19,702 bases of DNA from Oscillospiraceae bacterium (GTDB lineage: Bacteria; Bacillota; Clostridia; Oscillospirales; Acutalibacteraceae). The notes under the pieces were generated by a model. It was not told the origin of the DNA. It did no database searches and saw nothing but the letters and a program-made list of their open reading frames with translations. How positions within the stretch are numbered: the first letter of the stretch is position 1; each line of letters begins with the position of its first letter. Shown here piece by piece: positions 6,896 through 14,121 of the stretch. Position numbers and translations under genes: made by a program. The stretch is taken from NCBI GenBank assembly GCA_031270785.1, contig JAISWM010000046.1, forward strand, positions 1 through 19,702, given 5' to 3'.

Positions 6896-8956
6896 TTAAA
6901 TAATTATATTTTCTTGGTTACCGGATTTAAAAAAGTTTTTTACGCTTTTTTCTATAATGCTTCTTTCGTCCAAGCTGATGCTATCCCAGTTTCTAAAAAT
7001 TTGGTCTGCAACTCGGGAAATTTTTTTTATCGTTGATATATCTTCAATAATATTTACTAACTTAAAATTAATATTTCCGTGTTGCCGAGACCCTAAAAAT
7101 TCCCCTGGGCCGCGTATTTTAAGATCCTCGTTTGATAAATAAAAGCCGTCATTTGACGTTGCCATAACCTTAAACCGACTGATACTATCCTTAGATTTAG
7201 AATCGGAAACCAGTATGCAATAAGATTTGCCTTTTCCCCGCCCCACTCTGCCCCTTAACTGGTGAAGCTGCGAAAGCCCAAACCTTTCGGCGTTTTCTAT
7301 TATAATGATGCAAGCGTTCGGCACGTCCACGCCTACTTCTATTACTGTAGTACATATCAAAAGATCTATTTTGCCGCCCAAAAAATCTTTCATTATTTTT
7401 TCTTTTTCCTGAGACTTCATTTTTCCGTGTAATATTTCCAAACTATATTTTGAAAAACCGTGTTTTTTTAAAAGCTCTTCTTTATAGTTCTTGACATCCA
7501 ATAAATTTTCCGCCTCGGATTCTTTAGCGCACGGGCAAACTACATATCCTTGGTTTTTATTTTCTAAAACTTTTTTGATAAATCCATACATTCGTTCTTT
7601 TTTAGCTGAATCTATAACAAAAGTATCCACCGGTTGCCTGTTTGGCGGACGTTCATCTAAAATCGATATGTCCATATCCCCGTAAATTATTAAAGACAAA
7701 CTCCTCGGTATAGGCGTTGCTGACATAACAAGTACATGGGGGTTATTCCCCTTACTTACAAGTCTTGCTCTTTGTCCCACGCCAAAACGATGCTGTTCGT
7801 CAGTTACCACTAATCCCAAATTTTTAAATTCCACACTTTCGGATATTAAACTGTGCGTTCCGACTAATAAATCGATTTTTCCTTCTTTTATGCTTTCTCT
7901 TATTTCCTTTTGCGCCTTTGATTTTAACGACCCGGTAAGAAGCTCGATGTTTATATGCATACCGCTGAAAATCTTTTTAAATGTTTCGCAGTGCTGATTT
8001 GCAAGTATTTCAGTTGGTACCATTATTGCGGCTTGATATCCGTTTTTTATAATATTATATGCCAAAGCTCCGGCCACTACCGTCTTCCCCGAACCCACAT
8101 CTCCTTGCAAAAGACGATTCATGCATCTTTCTGCACTGCTCCTTATATCTTTTATGCATTCGAGTATTGCTTTTTTTTGCGCATTGGTTGGGAAAAACGG
8201 TAAGCTAAAATAGAATTCATCGGTATAATCTTTTTTTAGCTTAACCTCTGTTTTTACGCAAATACCCATTTTTAAAAATCTCATGCCAATCTGCCAAATA
8301 AAAATTTCTTCAAAGACCAATCTTTCTCTGGCAATATTTAAAGACTCTTTATTTTGGGGAAAATGTATGTTTTCAAGTGCAAATTCCAGTTTACAAAGAT
8401 TATTTTCAGCAAGTATTCTTTCCGGCAAACTTTCGCAAAGGCGCCCCTTTGCATACCTTAATCCGGACGCAACTATGCTTTCTATTTTCCAAGAATAAAG
8501 GCCATTTATTTGGCTGTATACGGGCCTTAAACATTTAGGTTCTTTACCTTTAACGCACATTTTGGGGCATACCATTTCATATTTATTAAAATTTTTTTGT
8601 ACTTTTCCGTAAAGTAAAAGTTCGTTGCCTTCTTGGAGTTTTTCTACCACATATTTATTATTAAAAAAGGTAATCTCCATATTCTCTTCGCCATCGGTTG
8701 CCAAAGCCTTATATAGCGTCCTTTTTGCTCCGAGTTTTATTATTTTTACTCCGGATATAACTACTGCCTTTATACATACATCATCTTTAAAATTTACTTG
8801 CGACACTTTTTTAATGTCCGTCCAATCTTCATAGCCCCTTGGAAAATAGTAAAGAAGCGCACCTAAACTAGGTACGCCTAATTTTCTTAAAAGGTCTTTT
8901 GTTTTTTCCCCTACTCCGCCGAGTAATCCTACGTCTGTATTAAATAGTGTATTCAT
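6896..8956 (-). CDS. recG: ATP-dependent DNA helicase RecG
   Basis: RecG is a superfamily 2 helicase that remodels stalled replication forks and branch-migrates Holliday junctions. The 686-residue length is normal. The N-terminal wedge/OB region is followed by motif I LLQGDVGSGKTVVAGALA, motif II as DEQHRFGVGQR (the RecG-typical DEQH form), motif III MSATPIPRSL, then the second lobe with HGKMKSQEKEKIM, TTVIEVGVDVPNA and QLRGRVGRGKGKSYCIL. The ATG at 8956 follows AGGG with a 10-base gap. It is preceded on the same strand by the small leader/zinc-ribbon gene and then fakA, close to the fakA-recG neighbourhood common in Firmicutes. It is probably cotranscribed with 8988-9252 from the promoter at 9473-9501. 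Confidence 0.96.
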   Translation of the reverse strand: MNTLFNTDVGLLGGVGEKTKDLLRKLGVPSLGALLYYFPRGYEDWTDIKKVSQVNFKDDVCIKAVVISGVKIIKLGAKRTLYKALATDGEENMEITFFNNKYVVEKLQEGNELLLYGKVQKNFNKYEMVCPKMCVKGKEPKCLRPVYSQINGLYSWKIESIVASGLRYAKGRLCESLPERILAENNLCKLEFALENIHFPQNKESLNIARERLVFEEIFIWQIGMRFLKMGICVKTEVKLKKDYTDEFYFSLPFFPTNAQKKAILECIKDIRSSAERCMNRLLQGDVGSGKTVVAGALAYNIIKNGYQAAIMVPTEILANQHCETFKKIFSGMHINIELLTGSLKSKAQKEIRESIKEGKIDLLVGTHSLISESVEFKNLGLVVTDEQHRFGVGQRARLVSKGNNPHVLVMSATPIPRSLSLIIYGDMDISILDERPPNRQPVDTFVIDSAKKERMYGFIKKVLENKNQGYVVCPCAKESEAENLLDVKNYKEELLKKHGFSKYSLEILHGKMKSQEKEKIMKDFLGGKIDLLICTTVIEVGVDVPNACIIIIENAERFGLSQLHQLRGRVGRGKGKSYCILVSDSKSKDSISRFKVMATSNDGFYLSNEDLKIRGPGEFLGSRQHGNINFKLVNIIEDISTIKKISRVADQIFRNWDSISLDERSIIEKSVKNFFKSGNQENIII

Positions 8957-8987
8957 ATATACTTTTCCCTACAATAATTTGATTTTT

Positions 8988-9252
8988 TTATTTTTTAAGT
9001 AATCTTTTTTCATAGCAACTTTTACAAAGATTTACTTCGTCTTCTCCGACTTTTATGCCATAATCCGGTGCATGAAATCTATACGCACCATTAAATAAAC
9101 CTATATTTTCTTTATCGCTGACACCTTCAATAAGCGTTTTACCGCAATCATCGCAGGTCTTTTTTTGTATAACAAAAACTTTCTTTTACATTTTCAAATT
9201 CTACTTTTCCGCCTGAAACTTCATTTAGCTGATCAATATCTAATTTGCCCAT
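8988..9252 (-). pseudogene. Small protein with double-glycine-type leader and zinc ribbon, frameshifted
   Basis: From the ATG at 9252 (GAGGAG 9 bases upstream; another ATG at 9258 is too close to it) the product reads MGKLDIDQLNEVSGGKVEFE. LNEVSGG resembles the double-glycine leaders of peptides exported by peptidase-containing ABC transporters. The frame then stops soon after an A7 run (9166-9160 on the minus strand). The +1 frame continues smoothly with TCDDCGKTLIEGVSDKE and ends CKSCYEKRLLKK at the stop codon at 8988, two CxxC pairs typical of a zinc ribbon. Deleting one A gives one protein of about 87 residues. No transporter is nearby. The gene is either broken, a sequencing error, or read through by polymerase slippage. 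It was located by hand translation; the exact family is unknown. Confidence 0.6.
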
Positions 9253-9282
9253 ATACATGGTCTCCTCTCTTTCATACACTTA

Positions 9283-9369
9283 GGTCGCGCCATAAAATAG
9301 TTGAAATCCCTTCTTTTCCCCTGCCTATGGCGGGGGGGAAGATATTATTAACTAATTTGGCTCACAACC
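9283..9369 (+). repeat. Family A repeat (A9) in the leader of the small gene-recG unit
   Basis: An 87-bp copy from GGTCGCGCC to GGCTCACAACC. It is flanked by TACACTTA (9275-9282) and TGCACTTA (9370-9377), an 8-bp direct repeat with one transition. It lies between the promoter (9473-9501) and the start codon, so it would be transcribed in the 5' leader. Confidence 0.82.
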
Positions 9370-9472
9370 TGCACTTATCACAATCAAACCCTAAAATTTT
9401 TGGTCGTGTCTCAAAAGTGCAACAACTATAACACAAGAACGAAATCCAAAATCTCAAGTTTAATGTGTGCAA

Positions 9473-9501
9473 ATTATATAAAAAAGCAATCTTTATGTCA
9501 A
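9473..9501 (-). promoter_or_regulatory. Consensus sigma-70 promoter upstream of the small gene and recG
   Basis: On the minus strand: TTGACA (9501-9496), a 17-base spacer and TATAAT (9478-9473). Both boxes are perfect. The leader to the start codon at 9252 is about 210 bases, of which the A repeat occupies 87. Confidence 0.8.
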
Positions 9502-9589
9502 ATAATATATAATAGATCTGCCCATAAACTTTACAGAGCGCAAACTATCGAAAAATGTATCACTTAAAAAACGGCTTTGCATAAAAATC

Positions 9590-9685
9590 CAGTCATGTCT
9601 CAAAACAGTTAAAACTTCTTCTTTCTCCCTCCCAGCGTTCTAGCGGGGGGGAAAAAGATATTATCAATTAATTTGGACCATCGCC
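9590..9685 (+). repeat. Family A repeat (A10), inserted in family D
   Basis: Flanked by AAAATC on both sides (9584-9589 and 9687-9692). The other D copy has the uninterrupted sequence GCATCAAAATCTCCCGGGAA, i.e. the empty site with a single AAAATC. The exact outer boundary is ambiguous by one or two bases. Confidence 0.85.
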
Positions 9686-9726
9686 CAAAATCTCCCGGGA
9701 GTATTTTTATACGACGTCGCCGATTT

Positions 9727-9815
9727 GGTCGCGCCATAAAATAGTTGAAATACCTTCTTTTTCCCCCGCAATGGGCGGAGGGAAAAGATATTATCAATTA
9801 ATTTGGGCTACCGCC
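9727..9815 (+). repeat. Family A repeat (A11), inserted in family D
   Basis: Runs from GGTCGCGCC to GGGCTACCGCC, with hairpin CCCCCGCAATGGGCGGAGGG. It sits at the same place in D as A12 in the other copy, so this insertion probably predates the spread of D. Confidence 0.8.
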
Positions 9816-9869
9816 GCCAATTTTGATTGCAGTCTGTAAAGTTTACGGACAGGTTTAATATTACAAACC

Positions 9870-11531
9870 TTATTCAAGCGATATTATAAAATGATAAACA
9901 GGCTGATTCCCCTCTACCATATTTATGTCTATTTTTCTTTGATATTTAGAATTTAAAAAACTTAAAAGTTCATCGGCCTGACCTTTGCTAATACTCTCGC
10001 CATAAATTACGGTTATATACTCTGTTTCACGTTTTATCATAAATTTAATAAGCCTTATTGCTGCTTTTACAGGGTCATTTTCTGTAAACACAAGTTTACC
10101 ATTACTAAGTGCTAAAATGCTGCCCTCTTTTATTTTAAATCCGCCAAATTCGGAATCTCTGGCCGCGAAAGTTATTTGCCCAGTCTCAACCTTAGCCATA
10201 TCGCGCTTCATAGCTTCTGCATTTTCATGCGAAGATACGCTTGAATTGAACGCAAGCATTGCGGAAATACCTTGGGGGATCGTCTTTGAGGGAATAACTA
10301 TTACGTTTCTGTCTTGAACCAAAGATACGCTTTGTTCGGCTGCCATTATTATATTTTTATTATTCGGTAAAACGTATACTGTTTTAGCGGGTGTCGCCAT
10401 TATGGCTTCGAGTATTTGGTCTGTGCTCGGGTTCATGGTCTGGCCGCCGCAAATCACCTTGTCGCATCCAAGATCCTTAAACATTGTTTCTAAACCTTCA
10501 CCCGCAGATACCGCAACAAATCCTACTTCATTAACAGGTTCTTGAAACTCTAACTTTTTTTGTTTTTTCTCAACACTTTTTTCAGAGGCCTGCCTGGCTG
10601 CTTCTTTATGCTGCTCTTTCATATTTTCTATTTTTACCGTTAGTAAACTTCCAAAGTATAAGCCTTCCTTCAAAGCTCTATCAGGGTGCTCTGTATGAAC
10701 ATGCACCTTTATTATATCGTCATCATCTACCACAACTACGCAGTCACCAAGGCGTTCAAGTTTTTTTCTGAGCTTTAAAGGGTTTGCCTTTACCATTCTG
10801 TTTTTTCCTACTATATATTCAGTACAATAAGTAAATTTTATATCTTCATCAAACACTGCCGCAGCACTTTTAAACATATCATCTTGCGAAACTTCTATAT
10901 TTTCAAGTTCTTTTTCTATTATTTTTCCGCTGCTAAATACCGATAACATTCCTTCAAATATTAAACAAAGTCCCTTTCCTCCGGCGTCTACTACGCCCGC
11001 TTTTTTAAGTACCGGTAAAAGATTCGGAGTATCCTTAAGCGCCTCATGCGCCCCCTTGCATACTTTATCCCAAACGTAGCTTACGTTATCACTGTCCAAA
11101 AGCGCCTGCTTACCGGACTCAAACGCTACTCTTGCAACTGTAAGCATAGTGCCTTCCGTCGGCTTCATAACCGCTGAATATGCTGATTCCACTCCAAACC
11201 CTAAAGATCTTACCATATCTCTGCCGCTTGCTTCCGTAATATCTGCTAAACCTTTTGCGAATCCCCTGAAAATAAGAGACAGTATTACTCCCGAATTTCC
11301 TCTTGCGCCTCGCAGCAGCGCGGATGAAACCAATTTAGCAATATGTCCCGCATCTGCCTCATTTTGTTTCTCAAGTTCGTTAACCGCTGCCATTACGGTC
11401 ATAGACATATTCGTCCCTGTATCGCCGTCCGGTACAGGAAATATATTAAGTTCATTTACAAAATTTTTACTCTTATATAAATTATTTGCCCCTGAAATTA
11501 TAGCGTTTTTTAAAATTTTCCCCTGAATCAA
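9870..11531 (-). CDS. fakA: Fatty acid kinase catalytic subunit (DAK2-domain, FakA/YloV family)
   Basis: FakA phosphorylates FakB-bound fatty acids so that exogenous acyl chains can enter phospholipid synthesis. The N-terminal DAK2 kinase domain shows the signature NIFPVPDGDTGTNMSMTV and RGARGNSGVILSLIFRG. Then come an EGTMLTVAR segment and a DAGGKGLCLI motif, a YCTEYIV segment, a VHVHTEHPD motif and the C-terminal domain with VICGGQTMNPSTDQILEAI and LPNNKNIIMAAEQ. I choose TTG at 11531 (AAGAGG 11 bases upstream; ALIGNS with the usual family start before the ILKNAIISGANNLYKSK segment). An in-frame GTG at 11573 would add 14 residues encoded partly by a repeat end. No fakB is in the window. Confidence 0.92.
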   Translation of the reverse strand: MIQGKILKNAIISGANNLYKSKNFVNELNIFPVPDGDTGTNMSMTVMAAVNELEKQNEADAGHIAKLVSSALLRGARGNSGVILSLIFRGFAKGLADITEASGRDMVRSLGFGVESAYSAVMKPTEGTMLTVARVAFESGKQALLDSDNVSYVWDKVCKGAHEALKDTPNLLPVLKKAGVVDAGGKGLCLIFEGMLSVFSSGKIIEKELENIEVSQDDMFKSAAAVFDEDIKFTYCTEYIVGKNRMVKANPLKLRKKLERLGDCVVVVDDDDIIKVHVHTEHPDRALKEGLYFGSLLTVKIENMKEQHKEAARQASEKSVEKKQKKLEFQEPVNEVGFVAVSAGEGLETMFKDLGCDKVICGGQTMNPSTDQILEAIMATPAKTVYVLPNNKNIIMAAEQSVSLVQDRNVIVIPSKTIPQGISAMLAFNSSVSSHENAEAMKRDMAKVETGQITFAARDSEFGGFKIKEGSILALSNGKLVFTENDPVKAAIRLIKFMIKRETEYITVIYGESISKGQADELLSFLNSKYQRKIDINMVEGNQPVYHFIISLE

Positions 11532-11556
11532 ATCAATCTCAACCTCTTCCTTGGAT

Positions 11557-11565
11557 TTTATAGCA
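11557..11565 (-). promoter_or_regulatory. Possible extended -10 element at the end of a family C fragment, upstream of fakA
   Basis: On the minus strand TGCTATAAA lies immediately before the fakA ribosome binding site, inside a repeat end that also precedes ribF (12658-12666). No -35 box is evident. It would give a leader of only about 20 bases. Confidence 0.35.
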
Positions 11566-11588
11566 AAAACCACTTAAAAACGTGGTAT
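11559..11588. repeat. Family C end fragment upstream of fakA
   Basis: TATAGCAAAAACCACTTAAA and then AACGTGGTATT closely match the C fragment at 12660-12690. It is cut at its far side by the family D element. Confidence 0.5.
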
Positions 11589-11830
11589 TAGACCTGTCCG
11601 TAAACTTTACAGAACGCAAACTATCGAAAAACGCATCACTTAAAAAATGGCTTTGCATCAAAATCTCCCGGGAAGTATTTTTATACGCCATCGCCGAAGT
11701 TGTGGGTCAAAATAGTTGAAGCTCCCTCTTTCACCCCCGCCATAGGCGGGGGGTGAAAGATATTATCAATTAATTTGGGCCACCCATCGTCGATTTTGAT
11801 TGTAATCTGTAAAATTTACGGACAGGTCTA
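11589..11830. repeat. Family D element containing one family A copy
   Basis: Inverted ends TAGACCTGTCCGTAAACTTT and AAATTTACGGACAGGTCTA; TA at both borders. It lies between the likely fakA promoter (11862-11890) and fakA, so it is within the fakA leader. Compared with the copy at 9513 it lacks the first A insertion. Confidence 0.78.
11699..11785 (+). repeat. Family A repeat (A12), inserted in family D
   Basis: Starts TTGTGGGTCAAAATAG and ends GGGCCACCC. The stem has a paired change relative to most copies: CTTTCACCCCC on the left and GGGGGTGAAAG on the right, where others have TTTTCCCC and GGGGAAAA. Confidence 0.75.
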
Positions 11831-11861
11831 ATAATGTATTATTATTTTTCAAACATCGCTT

Positions 11862-11890
11862 ATTTTATAATACGCAAATATCAAAGTCAA
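11862..11890 (-). promoter_or_regulatory. Probable sigma-70 promoter for fakA
   Basis: On the minus strand: TTGACT (11890-11885), a 17-base spacer and TAAAAT (11867-11862). It is separated from fakA by the D/A composite repeat. Confidence 0.55.
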
Positions 11891-11908
11891 TTAGTGGCAT
11901 TGCTAAAA

Positions 11909-12025
11909 TATAGCTGTTTCGTTTGAAAAGCATCTGATTTTTATGACTTTCTCTCAGCCGACGGCTGGGAGAAAGTACACGGATAAATTTAGTTTTGGGG
12001 ACTGTTTTAAATCGTAACAGCTATA
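11909..12025 (+). repeat. Family B repeat, subtype B1
   Basis: 117 bp with ends TATAGCTGTTTCGTTTGAAA and AAATCGTAACAGCTATA. The hairpin is CTTTCTCTCAGCC / GGCTGGGAGAAAG. It abuts the right arm of a family A copy (12026-12052). Confidence 0.85.
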
Positions 12026-12052
12026 TATTATCAACTAATTTGGACCACAACC
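12026..12052 (+). repeat. Family A right-arm fragment (A13)
   Basis: TATTATCAACTAATTTGGAC and CACAACC are the right end of family A; the rest of the copy is missing beyond the adjacent B1 element. It lies 15 bases past the ribF stop codon. Confidence 0.7.
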
Positions 12053-12067
12053 AAAAATTCATAAACA

Positions 12068-12604
12068 TCAATTCTTGATTTTTCTTCCGAGCATTTTTTC
12101 TGCGTCTGTGAAATTATGTTCTTTTAAGGCTTTTTTTATTCGGCTTGAACTTATAAAGTCACCCTTATACATCTTAGGCGGTACAATGTGAGTTTGCACT
12201 TGATATTTTTGGCATATATTTTTAAGTTTTTCGCAATTACCCTCGGCATTATACCCAAAAGTATAATTTTCACCGCAAATCACGCATTTAGCATTTAATT
12301 TTTCCTTTATAATTTTATATATAAATTCTTCACAAAATAAATGTTTTATATTCATAAAATCGTCCATATCGACTTTTTTTATTCCATAACCCAGAAGTAA
12401 ATTTATTTTTTTTTCATTTGTAGTCAGATAAAAATATGGTTTATTGCTTATAATTGCCTTTGGCGATTGTTTGAAAGTATAAACTATTGGGATGAGACCT
12501 TTTTTTTCATATTTTATTGTTTCTTTAACTATACTTTGATGGCCCGCATGCACACCGTCAAAAAATCCAAGTGCTACCGCTGTATATATTTTTTTATTTT
12601 CCAT
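12068..12604 (-). CDS. ribF: FAD synthetase domain of RibF, lacking the riboflavin kinase domain
   Basis: Bacterial RibF normally has about 300 residues: an N-terminal nucleotidyltransferase domain that adenylylates FMN and a C-terminal kinase domain that makes FMN from riboflavin. This product has 178 residues. The first domain is intact, with ALGFFDGVHAGHQSIV near the N-terminus, ICGENYTFGYNAEG in the middle and FISSSRIKKAL near the end. The protein stops at MLGRKIKN, exactly where the kinase domain would begin, and repeats follow within 20 bases. No kinase remnant was found in the next frames. It may be a stand-alone FAD synthetase or a truncated gene. ATG at 12604 with AAGGG 7 bases upstream. 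Confidence 0.85.
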   Translation of the reverse strand: MENKKIYTAVALGFFDGVHAGHQSIVKETIKYEKKGLIPIVYTFKQSPKAIISNKPYFYLTTNEKKINLLLGYGIKKVDMDDFMNIKHLFCEEFIYKIIKEKLNAKCVICGENYTFGYNAEGNCEKLKNICQKYQVQTHIVPPKMYKGDFISSSRIKKALKEHNFTDAEKMLGRKIKN

Positions 12605-12657
12605 ATTTTCGCCCTTAAAAGTTTTTTGGAACAGATAATTCTTGTTTTTCTGTATCT

Positions 12658-12666
12658 ATTATAGCA
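12658..12666 (-). promoter_or_regulatory. Extended -10 promoter element for ribF, within a family C end
   Basis: On the minus strand TGCTATAAT lies about 54 bases before the ribF start. It has the TGn extension and a perfect -10 but no good -35. The TATA belongs to the end of a family C fragment. Confidence 0.45.
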
Positions 12667-12727
12667 AAAACTATTTAGAAACGTGGTATTATTTGCGTTT
12701 CGTTCCACGCCGACTCGCGGGGGGGGC
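12660..12727. repeat. Family C fragment upstream of ribF
   Basis: TATAGCAAAAACTATTTAGA, AACGTGGTATTATTTGCG, then a GC-rich remnant. It is the inverse of the arm at 14545-14565 and directly borders a family A copy. Confidence 0.5.
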
Positions 12728-12785
12728 CATGTCTCGAAATAGTTGAAACTTCTTCTTTTCCTTACCACGAATCAATGGGGGAAAA
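12728..12785 (+). repeat. Family A repeat (A14), left part, truncated by a B element
   Basis: GGCCATGTCTCGAAATAGTT, then a decayed hairpin. The right arm is replaced by the family B element starting at 12786. Confidence 0.7.
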
Positions 12786-12894
12786 TATAGCTAATAGCCT
12801 TGCAAAATGTCTGATTTTTTGCCGCTCTCTCCCCCGCCGCTGGCGGGGAGAGACCGTACTAAGAAATTTACTTTTTTCAAGTGCAGCAGCTATA
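12786..12894. repeat. Family B repeat, subtype B2
   Basis: It starts TATAGCTAATAGCCTTGC, has hairpin CTCTCCCCCGCC-GCT-GGCGGGGAGAG, and ends TTTCAAGTGCAGCAGCTATA. Length 109 bp. Confidence 0.7.
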
Positions 12895-12927
12895 AGTTAT
12901 AGTGACATTTTTGTTTTTTCCCCTGCG
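12895..12927. repeat. Family C arm fragment
   Basis: TATAGTGACATTTTTGTTTT and half a hairpin (CCCCTGCG), joined directly to the left end of family A copy A15. It is another arm junction at a GC core. Confidence 0.5.
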
Positions 12928-13131
12928 GGTTGTGAGCCAAATTATAGCTGTTGCGATTTAAAACAGTCCTCAAAAGTAAATTTATCCGTGTACTCTCTCC
13001 CAGCCGACGGCTGGGAGAAAGTTATAAAAATCAGACTCTTTTCAAACGAAACAGCTATAGTTGAAATCCCTTCTTTTCCACCCCGCCAGAGGCGGGGGAA
13101 AAATTATTATCAATTGATTTGGATTACCACC
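12928..13131 (+). repeat. Family A repeat (A15), split by a B1 insertion
   Basis: The left end is GGTTGTGAGCCAAAT and the remainder is GTTGAAATCCCTTCTTTT through GGATTACCACC. Removing 12943-13059 and keeping one TA restores CCAAATTAGTTGAAATCCC, which fits the family A consensus exactly in register. Confidence 0.85.
12943..13059 (-). repeat. Family B repeat, subtype B1, inserted in A15
   Basis: TATAGCTGTTGCGATTTAAA to CGAAACAGCTATA, 117 bp including the TA on each side. It is the inverse orientation of the copy at 11909. This copy gives the clearest evidence for insertion with TA duplication. Confidence 0.88.
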
Positions 13132-13214
13132 TAAAAAACACTACGTTAGATGCGCAAGTTCGGCGACATATAGTAAAAATTTTTAAACATAGTTTTCTTG
13201 CTACCGCCAGTGAG

Positions 13215-13244
13215 AAAAAAGCGTGTAAGCAAGTTCGCTTTTTT
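13215..13244 (-). terminator. Probable intrinsic terminator of radC
   Basis: Inverted repeat AAAAAAGCG / CGCTTTTTT with a 12-base loop, about 30 bases beyond the radC stop codon. On the minus strand it ends in a T6 run. Only three GC pairs, so strength is uncertain. Confidence 0.5.
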
Positions 13245-13272
13245 AAGAGTAACGGCCATATTAAATTTTTGT

Positions 13273-13956
13273 CTAATCATCCTCAAAAATCGCGTCGAAT
13301 CCGCAGTCCCTCATAGATACATAATCACCGTCCGCCACGATTATATGATCCACAAACGTCACTCTCATATTATGAAGTATTTTGCTTAACTGTTTTGTTG
13401 AATCCATATCAGCTTGGGACGGTACTGCAAATCCGCTGGGATGATTGTGAGCTAAAATGAGCGAACAAGCGTTATAAAGTACTATAAGTTCTATAATTTT
13501 TCTGAAATACATATCGACCGCATTAACAGTACCTTTATTTACAATTCCGTCATATATCAGTTTGCCCTTTGCGTCAAAAAGCATAATAGCAACGATTTCT
13601 TCCGTTCTGCCTATAAATTTTAAACAAAGTTTATCGCACAAATTTTTAAGTTCTAAACTATGATTTGAAGTACTGAATTTTCTCTCTGAATATATTCTTG
13701 TAAGCTCAGGTATAAGTTTTATAAAAACGGCGGCAACTTCACCTACGCCATCAACTTCTTTTAATAAATTTATGGGTGCATCAAAAACGGCCGGTATTGA
13801 CCCGAAAGTATTAATGAGTTTATGCGCTATTTCGTTTGTATCCTTTCTGGGGACGGCATAAAATAACATTAACTCCAAAATTTCATGGTCTTCAAAATTA
13901 TCAAGACCATGAGACGTAAATTTTTTTCTTATTCTTTCTCTGTGCCCTTGATGCAT
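13273..13956 (-). CDS. radC: RadC-family protein (JAB/MPN domain)
   Basis: RadC proteins carry a helix-hairpin-helix-like N-terminus and a JAB1/MPN metal-binding domain. Despite the name, their role in repair is unproven. The product shows HRERIRKKF and LELMLFYAVPRKDTNEIAH at the N-terminus, a VDGVGEVAAVFIKLI HhH-like segment, then the hallmark LAHNHPSGFAVPSQADMDST with the HxHPSG-x(n)-D metal ligands and FVDHIIVADGDYVSMRDCG at the end. The ATG at 13956 (GGAAG 11 bases upstream) is preferred to an in-frame TTG six codons earlier. 227 residues, normal length. Confidence 0.93.
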   Translation of the reverse strand: MHQGHRERIRKKFTSHGLDNFEDHEILELMLFYAVPRKDTNEIAHKLINTFGSIPAVFDAPINLLKEVDGVGEVAAVFIKLIPELTRIYSERKFSTSNHSLELKNLCDKLCLKFIGRTEEIVAIMLFDAKGKLIYDGIVNKGTVNAVDMYFRKIIELIVLYNACSLILAHNHPSGFAVPSQADMDSTKQLSKILHNMRVTFVDHIIVADGDYVSMRDCGFDAIFEDD

Positions 13957-14121
13957 CGTTAGAGATTCTTCCAATCTTTTTATATTTATAATTATGCTAT
14001 GTTGCTCCCTAAAAAACTCGCTCGCGCACTTTCCCCCTGCCGACGGCTAAGAACCTGTATTCAAAGATATAAATACTTAATTTTTGAAATATTTTTAATC
14101 TTAATTTGGGTCTAATCCCCC

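Larger units (their letters stand above)
9513..9857. repeat. Family D element containing two family A copies
   Basis: It is bounded by TAGATCTGCCCATAAACTTT and the inverse end CTGTAAAGTTTACGGACAGG then TTTA. It is flanked by TA, consistent with TA target use. Inside it lie A10 and A11. The backbone matches the second copy at 11589-11830 on both sides of the insertions. Confidence 0.75.

Noticed and set aside
12775..13316. Plus-strand frames of 119 and 65 codons
   Set aside because: They run through A, B and C repeats and yield repeat-derived peptides; no ribosome binding site or conserved motif.
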